Source: Oceanospirillales bacterium
Lineage (GTDB): Bacteria; Pseudomonadota; Gammaproteobacteria; Pseudomonadales; Balneatricaceae
Direction: 5' to 3'
Length of the DNA: 56,193 bases
Assembly (NCBI GenBank): GCA_018223185.1
Contig: JAAEYW010000002.1
Location: 316,540-372,732 of the forward strand
The translations under genes and the position numbers were made by a program. The stretch's first letter is position 1, and every line of letters starts with the position of its first letter. This document shows, in pieces, positions 24,956-35,269 of this stretch. The notes below the pieces were generated by a model. It had not been told where the DNA came from and made no database searches. It was given only the letters and a program-made list of their open reading frames with translations.

Positions 24956-26905
24956 TTATTGCTGGTCTGGTGAGATCATAAAGCCGTCAAAAAAGTCACT
25001 CAATTGATCACAGGCATTGAGGGGTAAGATATTGGCAACATGCTGATCAGGCCGAACCACCACCATACAGCCGCCAGAGCGATCGATGCCGCGCTGCTCA
25101 AAAATATCGTTACCTTCTTCCGCATAAAAGACCTTTTCGTAATCTCTCAGCCCGTACTTCCCTTTGGCAGGCCACAGAAAATCAGACAGGTTTTCAATTG
25201 CCAGGTCTTGTTGTTGAAATACTGCATAGACATCAATGACCGCGTCGACATCAGCACCTTCAGGCGTATATTTTTTTACCGGCGAGTCGGCAGACTGTGC
25301 TAAAAACTGTACAAGCTTGTACGAATCTGAAGAGTTATCCACAGGGCTTTGTGCATCGCCAAATATAAAAATACGCCAGCGGCCATCCGCTTTATTCAGA
25401 TGCCCTAAGTGTTGAGGCCTGCCATCGGACACCCGAATCGCTTCAGCTGAGTGGAATCGCTGCCCGATCTTAAACCCTGTCGCCAGGTTCTGATTCTCCA
25501 CCCCTGTACAGATGAATGAAGCGTCATACTGAATCGATGTACCCGCAATAAAACCATTCTGCCGGGCTATAAATTTCTCAATATCAGCGGTACCAGTCTT
25601 AGTCTTAGCCTTAGCGGCATCGTTCTTTGCGGTCGGACGTGTTGCCACCAGGGCTGACATTTGTTTATCTGCGTCAATGAGCTGTTTAGCGACTTTACGG
25701 CGCTCTGATGAATAGGTCTGCAACAATTTTGGATCACATCTACCCTGTAACACAGACGCCAGCTTCCACCCCAGGTTAAAGGTGTCAGGCAGTGATGTAT
25801 TCAGTCCCCAGCCCCCTTTAGGGCTGTGTGTATGGCAGGCATCACCGGCAACAAACGCACGGGGTATCAGGCCTGCCGGATTTCCCGCAGGGGTGTCGTC
25901 AAACCGGTCTGCCACCCGCTGCCCAACCTCATAAATTGACCACCAGGCAACTTCCTTCACATCCACTTTATAAGGGTTCATGATGACTTGCGCCTTCGCG
26001 ATAATATCATCGACGGTGAGGTCAAGTTGTGAGGCTCTCTGATCCTTACCCAACAGGTCGAGCTCGACATAAAGCCTTACCAGATAACCACCTTCACGGG
26101 GGATCAGCATCACCGCTCCGTTATCTCTGGACTGAATAAAGCTTTTTACTCTGATGTCGGGAAAGTCTGTGACTAACAAAACATCCATGACCCCCCAGGC
26201 CTTATTTGCCGAATCGCCCTCTAACACTATCGACAGGTTTTTCCGGACAGCGCTTCTGGCGCCGTCACAACCGACAACATATCGTGCTCTGATCGTTTCA
26301 ACTCTGGACGATTGAGAAGCATCGTTTCTCTCAAACGTAGCGGTGACTGGGTATGCATCCAGATCCTGAGTGAGATCAGGATCAACCGTTAACTCAAGCA
26401 ACTGGCGGTTGTAATAAGGCACAAGGTGAGTGACCGAGTTTTCCATGCCTTCGAGCAACAGATCGTGCAACCGGGCCTGGTTAACAACCCCATGGGTAAA
26501 CTCTGAAAGGCCCAGTCTCGCATCGCGCACTTTGTGTGTACGCCTGATGTGCTCGGACTGCTCGCTGTCCGGTTCCCAAAATGCATTCTGGTGTAGCTGG
26601 TAGGTTTCTTTAACCAGCATTTCACTGCAGTTAAAGGCTTCCATAATCTCAATTGTGCGACACGATATGCCATCCGCCTGGCCAAACAACAGAGGCCCCG
26701 ATTTCTGCTCAACTATGCAGGTTTTAATGTCAGCGAACTCCGATAGCTGTCTCGCCAACGCTAAGCCCGCTGGACCACAACCAACAATCAGAACATCCAC
26801 GTCTGTTGGCAGATCCACTATCGGTGGCAGAGGGGCGGGTTCCCGAGCTGCATCCGGAATCTGATAGTTGCCGGGTTTAAAACCATTAAGATGATACTGC
26901 ATCAC
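24956..26905 (-). CDS. FAD-dependent aromatic hydroxylase, 3-hydroxybenzoate 4-monooxygenase (MobA)-like
   Basis: A 649-residue class A flavoprotein monooxygenase with a C-terminal thioredoxin-like domain (about 470-640). FAD signatures are VDVLIVGCGPAGLALARQL at 36-54, CDGARS near 213 and AGDACHTHSP at 353-362. It resembles Comamonas MobA along its whole length (MQYHLNGFKPG at the start). Residues matching the recalled MobA substrate contacts (D78, H138, K254, Y279) are kept, favouring a 3-hydroxybenzoate-like substrate. The loop after the GD motif reads GGWGLN where the family usually has GQGMN, which may alter flavin movement. No other aromatic-degradation gene is adjacent. Confidence 0.85.
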   Translation of the reverse strand: MMQYHLNGFKPGNYQIPDAAREPAPLPPIVDLPTDVDVLIVGCGPAGLALARQLSEFADIKTCIVEQKSGPLLFGQADGISCRTIEIMEAFNCSEMLVKETYQLHQNAFWEPDSEQSEHIRRTHKVRDARLGLSEFTHGVVNQARLHDLLLEGMENSVTHLVPYYNRQLLELTVDPDLTQDLDAYPVTATFERNDASQSSRVETIRARYVVGCDGARSAVRKNLSIVLEGDSANKAWGVMDVLLVTDFPDIRVKSFIQSRDNGAVMLIPREGGYLVRLYVELDLLGKDQRASQLDLTVDDIIAKAQVIMNPYKVDVKEVAWWSIYEVGQRVADRFDDTPAGNPAGLIPRAFVAGDACHTHSPKGGWGLNTSLPDTFNLGWKLASVLQGRCDPKLLQTYSSERRKVAKQLIDADKQMSALVATRPTAKNDAAKAKTKTGTADIEKFIARQNGFIAGTSIQYDASFICTGVENQNLATGFKIGQRFHSAEAIRVSDGRPQHLGHLNKADGRWRIFIFGDAQSPVDNSSDSYKLVQFLAQSADSPVKKYTPEGADVDAVIDVYAVFQQQDLAIENLSDFLWPAKGKYGLRDYEKVFYAEEGNDIFEQRGIDRSGGCMVVVRPDQHVANILPLNACDQLSDFFDGFMISPDQQ

Positions 26906-27025
26906 ATAGTCCTCTTAGCCTTATTCACAGGCTCAGTCTTATTTTTGTATGTCGCACTTTTGCATTCAGCATTTACGAATACGGTAAAGTCTACGTGAAA
27001 AACCCAGGAAGCCTGTCACCTGAAA

Positions 27026-27241
27026 ATGGGGACTCTCAAATCCGCTAACTTAGCTGTAAATCCGGAAAGCATGTTTATGTACAGGGTTGCTGAAGCGGTG
27101 ATTAAATCTGTTACATTCGGTGCGAGAATGAGTGATATCGGAATTGAAAAACTAACAGTAGTGATTGAAAAGAATTCGGAGTTAAGTCACGTGAAAAAGT
27201 ATTTTGCACGGCTTGATGATAGAGAATACAAAAGATACTGA
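27026..27241 (+). CDS. small hypothetical protein
   Basis: A frame of 71 codons with a mixed, soluble composition (IGIEKLTVVIEKNSEL, then a basic tail). The first ATG has no good ribosome-binding site. The ATG at 27077 has GGAAAG seven bases upstream and would give 54 residues (MYRVAEAVIK...). No family is recognised. It stands alone in a 600-base gap and may be a real small gene, a remnant, or chance. Confidence 0.3.
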   Translation: MGTLKSANLAVNPESMFMYRVAEAVIKSVTFGARMSDIGIEKLTVVIEKNSELSHVKKYFARLDDREYKRY

Positions 27242-27506
27242 TGACACAATAAACTTTCGCGCCTGATAGGCTCCGGAGTTCGCTGCACTCAACCGCTGTT
27301 GGCGGTGTTTGTCTTCATGGTGAGACGAGAGCAGCCTCTTAGCCTGCATTGATCAAAATATCATCGGATTAAGGGGGCAAGTGCGAGCTTCCAAAGCGAT
27401 ACGTACGAATAAGCGTTGACCTCTGTTCTACAACAAAATCAAACTTCCCCCCTCTTCCAGCAAGTAAAACAAAGTTTTACGTTGAGCCACCAGCCACGTC
27501 TTTGCT
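27242..27506. other. non-coding gap with a 7-bp inverted repeat
   Basis: 265 bases with no plausible gene. GTAAAAC-AAA-GTTTTAC at 27464-27480 is a perfect small hairpin 27 bases past the stop of the M48 gene on the minus strand. It lacks a following T-run, so it is at best a weak terminator. Confidence 0.4.
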
Positions 27507-28769
27507 CTACCTAACAGGCATAGCATCGTCGACGTAATAGCGGACCTTCATCTGCTCAATCTGTTTCAGCGTAGTGCCATCACTGGTTTCGAAGGTCAGT
27601 TCAAAACGTTGCCCCGGACGGACGATGCCAGGCTGATGAGCGACATACCGGTGCGTCGTGCCAGCACTGTCCTGTGCCAGAAAGCCCATTACCAGGCCTT
27701 TCAACGGAAGATTCCCGGAATAACGCCAGCGGCTGGTCCAACTTCTGTCACTGATGCGATGCTGCTGTTCGAGTGTCATATAGCTTTCCACCGCTTTAAC
27801 AAACCGGGCGTACTGCGACTGACGCACCGCCTCCTGCTTAGCCTGTTGGTGGCCCACATAAGCGCCTAAAGCGGTAGACAGAATAGCGGAAACACCGCCC
27901 CCCTCTCCGGCCATCTGCTGATCCCGGTTCTCATGTTTCTGCCACAGACTGTTATTGTCCCGCAGTGCCGCCGCGTCAGGATTAATACTGCCTGGCTGAT
28001 AATACTGTTTGACCCGGTCAGCCAGCACCTTTGTCTCGGCCGCCCGTTCAGCATTCACCGGGTGATCATGGGCAAACAGACTGCGGGCATTACCTTCCTG
28101 CTGGTACTGGCGCTGCCAGATTCCGGTGGCAGCATAGGGGTCATAGCCTGCCAGTGCGGCATACAATACTCCGATACGGTCGGCTTCACGCTCAAGTTCA
28201 TGGGTGTAAGCAGCCTGATAACCCTGCTTACGCGCAGCGCTGGAGGCCAACAGGCTAATCTGGCTGGTCGTCTGACGCTCACCCGCATGGTTGGCCACCG
28301 TATGCGCAATCTCATGGCCAATAACAACAGCAACCTCATCATTGTTAAGCTGCTGCATCAGCCCCCGGTGGACGACAATATAGGTTCCCCCCGTGGTAAA
28401 GGCATTAAACGAGTCACGATCAATCAGTACCGGTTGCCAGCGCTCCTGGTTCAGATGGCTGACCTGATGAATCCGGTCAAAAATTGAGACCAGCCGCTGA
28501 TACTGTTTACGGTCCAGAGCCGAATTTATCTTGCGGCCCGCTTTTTTCTCATCGGCCAGTAACTGCTCAACCGCCGCATTACCCTGCCGTATCTGCGCAC
28601 TCCGGTCAGCCGCACTCAGGGTTCGCTGTCCGGTTACCCGGTCTGTTTCAGTGATTGACTCAGCCACGTCATACAGGCCTTTATCGATATTCTGCAGGGT
28701 CTGACATCCACTCAGAAAGCCGACACTGAGCAGGATAAGCGGTAAAATTAAACGCTGAGTTACTATCAT
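27507..28769 (-). CDS. M48-family metallopeptidase lipoprotein
   Basis: A 420-residue exported zinc peptidase. The signal peptide ends in a lipobox LSGC with lipidated C22. The zinc site is HEIAH at 152-156, with the third ligand in the ELEREAD motif near 193. A C-terminal region from about 310 is unique and may fold as a beta domain. It resembles LoiP/YcaL-type outer-membrane-associated peptidases involved in envelope quality control. It is divergent from coaD. Confidence 0.9.
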   Translation of the reverse strand: MIVTQRLILPLILLSVGFLSGCQTLQNIDKGLYDVAESITETDRVTGQRTLSAADRSAQIRQGNAAVEQLLADEKKAGRKINSALDRKQYQRLVSIFDRIHQVSHLNQERWQPVLIDRDSFNAFTTGGTYIVVHRGLMQQLNNDEVAVVIGHEIAHTVANHAGERQTTSQISLLASSAARKQGYQAAYTHELEREADRIGVLYAALAGYDPYAATGIWQRQYQQEGNARSLFAHDHPVNAERAAETKVLADRVKQYYQPGSINPDAAALRDNNSLWQKHENRDQQMAGEGGGVSAILSTALGAYVGHQQAKQEAVRQSQYARFVKAVESYMTLEQQHRISDRSWTSRWRYSGNLPLKGLVMGFLAQDSAGTTHRYVAHQPGIVRPGQRFELTFETSDGTTLKQIEQMKVRYYVDDAMPVR

Positions 28770-28942
28770 CCGGTCACCTTCAATTCGTCCATTTCAACAG
28801 AGATATTCTATAACATTATTAAAATAATTCTTCTTATAACCACCAAAGATGAATACATTCCATTATTGTATTTGTGATAGCCTTGCAATTCAGCTAATAT
28901 CGCGCACTTGCGGATTTGCTAATATTCATGCAAGCAGAGTAA

Positions 28943-29434
<492 letters not shown>

Positions 29435-29445
29435 TTTTCAAGTAA

Positions 29446-29718
<273 letters not shown>

Positions 29719-29735
29719 GCGCTTACATTAGACCA

Positions 29736-29763
29736 AAAAGCAGGCTCAGGCCTGCTTTTTTTA
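29736..29763 (+). terminator. terminator after the ferredoxin gene
   Basis: AAGCAGGC/GCCTGCTT stem with a TCAG loop (29738-29757), followed by seven T on the plus strand. A-run before it means it can also act for the minus-strand DUF501 gene. Confidence 0.93.
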
Positions 29764-29787
29764 TAACTGAAATTTGCCTCACCAGGC

Positions 29788-30300
29788 CTACTGCATCAAT
29801 TGCAGCTTATCCAGCCCGTAACGGGCATCCAGTAACCGGCCAATAGCCGTTCCACCCACTGCCAGATGGTAGGCATACTGCATATGCAGGCAACGGACCT
29901 TTTCCCAATGGCGGATACCACCGATACCGTAACTGTCAAACAGCTCACTGAATCTCAGCTCGGCAATACGTTGCCGGTCACTTTCTGCCATCATCTGCCA
30001 GCGCAGATCCACATAGCGCTGCTGATCGGCCAGATGGGCTGAGCGTAACTCACTGTCGGTTTCAATCTGCTGCTCTATCCGCTTCACCTCGCCCCCGGTT
30101 TCAATCTCAGCAATCGCCTGATAGAGGTCTTTAGAACTCAGCCAGTAAAGCGTTGGGAAGGGCTGATCATCCACCAGCGAACGCATCTGTAATACCGCCG
30201 GAATACCCTTGTCATTCTGCCAGGCGATATCAACCAGCCCCCGGGGCTTACGCCCAAGCTGTTGTTCGATCAGTTGAAGTTGTTGCTCAGATATGGCCAT
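29788..30300 (-). CDS. DUF501 family protein
   Basis: A 170-residue cytoplasmic protein. PFPTLYWLSSKDLYQAI near 45, GIGGIRHWEKVRCLHMQYAYHL near the C-terminal third and GRLLDARYG are the DUF501 pattern. Function is not known. The ATG at 30300 has AGGAA in good position; a GTG at 30324 would overlap the upstream gene stop. It lies 20 bases after the aspartoacylase-family gene and is probably cotranscribed with it. Confidence 0.82.
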   Translation of the reverse strand: MAISEQQLQLIEQQLGRKPRGLVDIAWQNDKGIPAVLQMRSLVDDQPFPTLYWLSSKDLYQAIAEIETGGEVKRIEQQIETDSELRSAHLADQQRYVDLRWQMMAESDRQRIAELRFSELFDSYGIGGIRHWEKVRCLHMQYAYHLAVGGTAIGRLLDARYGLDKLQLMQ

Positions 30301-30320
30301 GAGTATTCCTGTTAAGTATT

Positions 30321-31289
30321 TCACAAACGTTCCGCAAGGGTGACTACCTCTTCATCCATAACCGGCACTCTGGCGGGCATAATCAGCGCACAGTTATCGA
30401 ATGGAGCAGCGATCAGTTCCTGATCATCGGTGGCGATCAGATCGCCCTTACTGTACTGCTCAAAACCTCTGACCGGTTCGGCAAAACGAAACTTGTCACT
30501 CTGTGCTTTCAGCACCCGGTCGATGCGGTAATGTCCGGCACTGTTATCAGACTGATAACCCCAGTCCGGCAGTTCAACAGACTCATCAAGCATGCCGTGC
30601 CGGGCGATGAAGCGCAGGGTAATCGCCAGCGCCTGCCGGGTAGTCGATCGGGCAAAATGCTGGCCACATTCAGCCACCAGTGACACTCCCCCTTCGGTAT
30701 GGCGTTCATGCTCCGATATCATAATGCCCGGATGGTAACTGCCAAGGTCATAAAGCAGATGCGGGAAGGGGAAGTTCAGCCGGTCAGCAAAGCTCCGGTT
30801 ACGGCTATTCTGTGGATAGATCAGCATCGGAGCAACGGCAAAGGTGGTGGAGTGCAGGTCCAGCAAACTGTCAGCATTTTCAACGAAGGGTAGCAGCGCT
30901 ACCGCGCGATGGGCTTCATGGCTGTCCGGGCAGGTCAGCCGGGAAGGCAACCAGACCCGGTTCATATCCTCATCCAGGCAGCGACTGGCAAACGGCCGCT
31001 GAGGATCGAAGGTTTTGTAGGCCTCAACATTGGCGAAAATCAGCGTCATCGCCCCTTTAAGCGGACGAATATTATTTTCCAGCAGCCATAACAGGGCGTT
31101 GGCACCACAGATCTCATTGCCGTGGGTCAGCGCCTGAATCACCAGTTCCGGCCCTTCCAGGCCCGAATCAAGCCGGTGCACATAATCAACGCCGCAGTTG
31201 CCCTGCTGCCAGGCACTCAGGTCCCGGGGTAACAGCTCAACAGGAGCATCAGACTCAGCGATAGAGAACCGGCACGGTGGAACAGACAT
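30321..31289 (-). CDS. succinylglutamate desuccinylase/aspartoacylase-family hydrolase
   Basis: A 322-residue M14-like zinc amidohydrolase. HGNE near residue 54 supplies the first two zinc ligands and DLHST near 144 the third. DEDMNRVW near 106 and VAECGQH near 206 are family features. Members remove acyl groups from N-acyl amino acids, or deacylate related compounds. The substrate cannot be told. It begins about 50 bases after recG ends on the same strand. Confidence 0.85.
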   Translation of the reverse strand: MSVPPCRFSIAESDAPVELLPRDLSAWQQGNCGVDYVHRLDSGLEGPELVIQALTHGNEICGANALLWLLENNIRPLKGAMTLIFANVEAYKTFDPQRPFASRCLDEDMNRVWLPSRLTCPDSHEAHRAVALLPFVENADSLLDLHSTTFAVAPMLIYPQNSRNRSFADRLNFPFPHLLYDLGSYHPGIMISEHERHTEGGVSLVAECGQHFARSTTRQALAITLRFIARHGMLDESVELPDWGYQSDNSAGHYRIDRVLKAQSDKFRFAEPVRGFEQYSKGDLIATDDQELIAAPFDNCALIMPARVPVMDEEVVTLAERL

Positions 31290-31339
31290 ATAGAACTCTT
31301 ACAATAAAGTGTTAACGTGTTTTCAGACAACGGTCAGGA

Positions 31340-33421
31340 TCAGACCACTGCATATTGCTCATCCCGGCCCAGCCAGCGCTGAATAATCGCATCACTGAGT
31401 TGCGGGTCAGAAACAACCTGACTGGCAATCTGCTTAACCCGCGTCAGCAGATCAGCATCCCGCTGCAGATCTGCTATTTTAAACGACATCATACCGGTCT
31501 GACGGGTGCCCAGCACCTCTCCCGGGCCTCTCAGCTCCAGGTCTTTTTCAGCTATACGGAAACCATCGGTGGTTTCGCGCATCACCGCCAGACGCTCCCG
31601 ACCCTGCTGTGAAAGGGGTGCATGATACATCAGCAGACAAAAACTCTCGACAGATCCACGCCCTACACGGCCTCTCAACTGGTGCAGCTGAGCCAGTCCC
31701 AGACGCTCCGGGTTTTCGATAATCATAACCGAGGCGTTGGGGACATCCACCCCCACCTCGATCACGGTGGTGGCCACCAGCAGATCCAGTTCTGCCGCTT
31801 TATAGCTGGCCATGATAGCCGCTTTCTCCGCAGGCTTCATGCGCCCGTGTATCAGGCCAATACGCAACTCTGACAACGCTTCACGAAGCTCTTCTGCGGT
31901 CACCTCGGCAGCCTGACACTGCAGCACCTCTGACTCTTCGATCAGGGTGCAGACCCAATAGACCTGTCGCCCCTGATGACAGGCATCCCGAACCCGTTGC
32001 ACTACCTCGGCCCGACGCTGATCGGAAATAACGACGGTGTTTACCGGCGTTCGTCCCGGTGGCAGCTCATCGATTATGGAGCAATCCAGATCGGCATAAG
32101 CACTCATTGTCAGCGTGCGGGGGATGGGTGTGGCAGTCATAATCAACTGATGGGGCGCGCGGTGATCGGTGCGCCCCTTCTCCCTGAGTGCCAGTCGCTG
32201 ATGAACACCAAAGCGGTGCTGTTCATCGACCACCACCAGCCCGAGATTAGCAAAATGAACTTCATCCTGAAACAGCGCATGGGTACCCACCACCACCTGT
32301 GCCGAACCATTCACTATCGCCTCAAGCTGAACCTGACGCTTCTTACCTTTCAGCTTGCCCGCCAGCCAGGCAACTTTAAGCCCCAACGGCTCCAGCCAGT
32401 TACTGAAGTTGATAAAATGTTGCTCAGCGAGAATCTCGGTCGGCGCCATGACGGCCGCCTGAAAGCCTCCTTCCACCGCCTGTAGCGCAGCCAGAGCAGC
32501 GACCACGGTTTTACCCGAGCCAACATCACCCTGAACCAGACGCAGCATAGGATAAGGCTGACAGAGATCGGCAGAGATCTCCTGACTGACCCGTTGCTGT
32601 GCGCCGGTTAACGGGAATGGCAGCTGCTGCAGAAACTGATCCCGATAACCACCATCAGCCACCAGCGGCGGTGCACCTGACTGACGGGCACGCTGACGCA
32701 GCTTCAGTAGCGAAAGGTGATGAGCCAGCAACTCTTCAAACGCCAGTCGTCGCTGCGCAGGGTGATAACCGTCAAGCAGCTGCTCCTGATCGGCATCCAC
32801 AGGAGGACGATGCAGAAAACTCACCGCATCATTCAGGGGAGGTAAGCGCCATTGCTGACGCAGATGTTCCGGAATCAGCTCAGTCAGTGATCCCTTCGCC
32901 AGATACGTCAGGGCACCGTCGGTCAGCGCTCTCAGGCGGGCCTGATTAAGCCCCTCGGTGGTGGGATAGATCGGCGTCAGCGATTCCTCCACCGGAGTGA
33001 TAACCGTATCATCCACCCGGCGATATTCCGGATGATAGATCTCCAGTCCACTGGCACCCGTGCGCACTTCACCGAAGCAGCGAATCCGGGTACCTGTTTT
33101 GAGGTTATTTTTCTGGGCCGCAGAGAAGTGGAAAAAACGCAGCGTAATCGTCCCGGTGCCATCCTGCAGCCGACACACAAGACTGCGACGGCGTCCCATG
33201 GCGATATCGGCACCTTTAACCTCACCCTCAACCACGCCTTCGTCACCGGGCCGAAGGCCGCCGATGGGCATAATCCGGGTACGATCCTGATAACGCAACG
33301 GCAGATGAAACAACAGATCCTGCAGGTTGTGGATATCCAGTTTTTCCAGTTTCTGCTGCAGCGCAGCTCCCACCCCTTTCAACTCGGTGACCGGAAGTTG
33401 CGCAAGAGGACGTTGGTTCAT
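31340..33421 (-). CDS. recG: ATP-dependent DNA helicase RecG
   Basis: A 693-residue branch-migration helicase that reverses stalled forks. An N-terminal wedge/OB domain covers about 1-160, followed by helicase motifs: Walker A GDVGSGKTVVA near 299, DEQHRFGVHQR near 397 and TATPIPRTL near 428, then the C-terminal helicase half with GRVGRGS. Length is normal. It lies directly downstream of oxyR, a pairing seen in pseudomonads. Confidence 0.97.
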   Translation of the reverse strand: MNQRPLAQLPVTELKGVGAALQQKLEKLDIHNLQDLLFHLPLRYQDRTRIMPIGGLRPGDEGVVEGEVKGADIAMGRRRSLVCRLQDGTGTITLRFFHFSAAQKNNLKTGTRIRCFGEVRTGASGLEIYHPEYRRVDDTVITPVEESLTPIYPTTEGLNQARLRALTDGALTYLAKGSLTELIPEHLRQQWRLPPLNDAVSFLHRPPVDADQEQLLDGYHPAQRRLAFEELLAHHLSLLKLRQRARQSGAPPLVADGGYRDQFLQQLPFPLTGAQQRVSQEISADLCQPYPMLRLVQGDVGSGKTVVAALAALQAVEGGFQAAVMAPTEILAEQHFINFSNWLEPLGLKVAWLAGKLKGKKRQVQLEAIVNGSAQVVVGTHALFQDEVHFANLGLVVVDEQHRFGVHQRLALREKGRTDHRAPHQLIMTATPIPRTLTMSAYADLDCSIIDELPPGRTPVNTVVISDQRRAEVVQRVRDACHQGRQVYWVCTLIEESEVLQCQAAEVTAEELREALSELRIGLIHGRMKPAEKAAIMASYKAAELDLLVATTVIEVGVDVPNASVMIIENPERLGLAQLHQLRGRVGRGSVESFCLLMYHAPLSQQGRERLAVMRETTDGFRIAEKDLELRGPGEVLGTRQTGMMSFKIADLQRDADLLTRVKQIASQVVSDPQLSDAIIQRWLGRDEQYAVV

Positions 33422-33422
33422 A

Positions 33423-34331
33423 TCAGTCGTTAATATCCGCGACAGGACAACTGTTCAACGCCTCAATCAGCAGATCTATCGCCTGTGGCCGGGGGAAACT
33501 GGCACGCCAGGCGAGGCCCACAGAACGTACCGGAGCCGGGGCTTTAAAGGGCTTGGTTACCACCATATCAGACTGATAATACCCGCCAGTGGCAGACTTG
33601 GGGATAACACTGGCACCCAGCCCGGATGCCACCATCATACGAATCGTCTCGAGGGAGCTGCCCTCCGTAATGGTGTGCTTATCCGAGGCGTGGCTGGAGA
33701 GGGCCGGGCAGGCTTCCAGCACCTGATCGCGGAAGCAGTGCCCCTCTCCCAGCAGCAGAAGATCCTGCTCATGCAGTGTCTGGCTATCGATCTGGTCCTT
33801 GCCTGCCAGCGGATGATCCTTAGGCAACAGCATCATAAAGGGTTCATCATAGAGAGGCCGGGTCAGAATGTCCGGCTCATCAAACGGCAGGGCAACGATG
33901 ATTGCATCCAGCTCACCATTACGAATTTTAGGGCGCAGATTTTCGGTAAAATTCTCTTCAATATAGAGCGGCATTTTCGGTGCCCGCTTCTGCAATTCAG
34001 GTACCAGCTGAGGGAACAGATAGGGCCCTATCGTGTAGATAGCACCCACCCGCAGGGGGCTTGCCAGCTGGTCTTTACCCTCCTGGGCAAGATCTTTAAT
34101 CGATTCCGCCTGTTCCAGTACTGTCTGGGCCTGTCGCACAACTTTCTGACCTACCGGCGTTACCCGAACCGCGTGCTTACTGCGTTCAAACAGGGCAGTA
34201 CCCAGTTCATCCTCAAGCTTCTTAACCGCGATACTCAGGGTTGGCTGACTGACAAAACAGCGCTCGGCCGCGCGTCCGAAATGTTGTTCCTGGGCCAGGG
34301 TAACGATGTAACGTAACTCAGTAAGAGTCAT
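33423..34331 (-). CDS. oxyR: hydrogen peroxide-sensing regulator OxyR
   Basis: A 302-residue LysR-type activator. The N-terminal HTH is at about 4-60 (HFGRAAERCFVSQPTLSIAVKKLE). The redox pair is C199 and C208 in GEGHCFRDQVLEAC, at the same numbers as in E. coli OxyR. Peroxide forms the disulphide and turns on catalase and peroxiredoxin genes. AAAGGAAAG precedes the chosen ATG; an upstream in-frame start adds 11 residues. It is two bases from recG. Confidence 0.95.
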   Translation of the reverse strand: MTLTELRYIVTLAQEQHFGRAAERCFVSQPTLSIAVKKLEDELGTALFERSKHAVRVTPVGQKVVRQAQTVLEQAESIKDLAQEGKDQLASPLRVGAIYTIGPYLFPQLVPELQKRAPKMPLYIEENFTENLRPKIRNGELDAIIVALPFDEPDILTRPLYDEPFMMLLPKDHPLAGKDQIDSQTLHEQDLLLLGEGHCFRDQVLEACPALSSHASDKHTITEGSSLETIRMMVASGLGASVIPKSATGGYYQSDMVVTKPFKAPAPVRSVGLAWRASFPRPQAIDLLIEALNSCPVADIND

Positions 34332-34384
34332 TCGGGGCTTTCCTTTGTTATGATACGGACTCAACCTGAAACAGGATAAGTACT

Positions 34385-35248
34385 TTGAAGCATAAGTTAA
34401 ACAGAGATCAGATTCTAATCGCCGGTTGCGGTGATGTCGGTAGCCAGCTGGGTCTGAGCCTGGCCGCCGAAGGACACCAGGTATTTGGCCTTCGACGTAA
34501 TATAAACCAGCTGCCCCCGGGTATCCAAGGAATTGCAGCTGATCTGAGTCAGCCTGACACGCTTATTAACCTGCCGCAACAACTGGACACGCTTTTCTAC
34601 GTGGTGGCGGCCGGTTCCCGTGATGAGTCGGTTTACCGAAAGGCTTACCCGGACGGTCTGCACAATCTTCTACAGGCATTGCAACAACAGGGCATCCACC
34701 CCCGTCAGCTGTTTTTTATCTCCAGCACCGCCGTCTATCACCAGCAAAATGACGAGTGGGTTGATGAGCGCAGCGCTACCGAACCGGATAACTTTTCTGG
34801 CAGGATTATGCTGGAAGCAGAGCAGATCGCGCTGCACAGCGGTATCCCTGCAAGCATTGTGCGTTTCAGCGGCATCTACGGACCCGGACGCAACTATATG
34901 CTGACACAAATTAGCCGGGGCGCAGGCTATCCCTCAGCACCACCGCGGTACAGCAACCGGATTCACCGGGACGACTGCGTTGGCGTGCTGAAACATCTCT
35001 GGCAACTATCACAGCAGCAGCTCCTGGAACCAGTATATCTGGCCAGTGATGATCAGCCAGCACCGCTTCATGAAGTAGGTGACTGGCTGGCAGAACAGTT
35101 GGGGGTAACCATAACTGAAAGATCAGCGAACAGAACCATTGGCAGTAAACGCTGCAGTAATGCCCTGCTGAAACAGAGCGGTTACCGCTTCAGACACCCG
35201 GACTACCGCGCCGGATACCGGCAACTGATAGATGAGTTCAGGAGATGA
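34385..35248 (+). CDS. NAD(P)-dependent epimerase/dehydratase-like SDR protein (YeeZ-like)
   Basis: A 287-residue extended-SDR protein. The nucleotide loop is AGCGDVGSQLG near residue 13 (GxGxxG), and SSTAVYHQQNDEW near 115 corresponds to the YeeZ-type active region, with GIYGPGR near 161. The start is a TTG at 34385 after AGGAT; no ATG lies close by. Function is unknown. It is divergent from oxyR, so the short shared gap may carry OxyR-bound promoter DNA. Confidence 0.82.
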   Translation: MKHKLNRDQILIAGCGDVGSQLGLSLAAEGHQVFGLRRNINQLPPGIQGIAADLSQPDTLINLPQQLDTLFYVVAAGSRDESVYRKAYPDGLHNLLQALQQQGIHPRQLFFISSTAVYHQQNDEWVDERSATEPDNFSGRIMLEAEQIALHSGIPASIVRFSGIYGPGRNYMLTQISRGAGYPSAPPRYSNRIHRDDCVGVLKHLWQLSQQQLLEPVYLASDDQPAPLHEVGDWLAEQLGVTITERSANRTIGSKRCSNALLKQSGYRFRHPDYRAGYRQLIDEFRR

Positions 35249-35269
35249 CGGCCTGACACAGCCGTCCGA

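Noticed and set aside
28010-28020. TGACC-C-GGTCA palindrome as another RutR-type site.
   Set aside because: It is inside the M48 coding sequence and its half-site spacing differs from the four real boxes.
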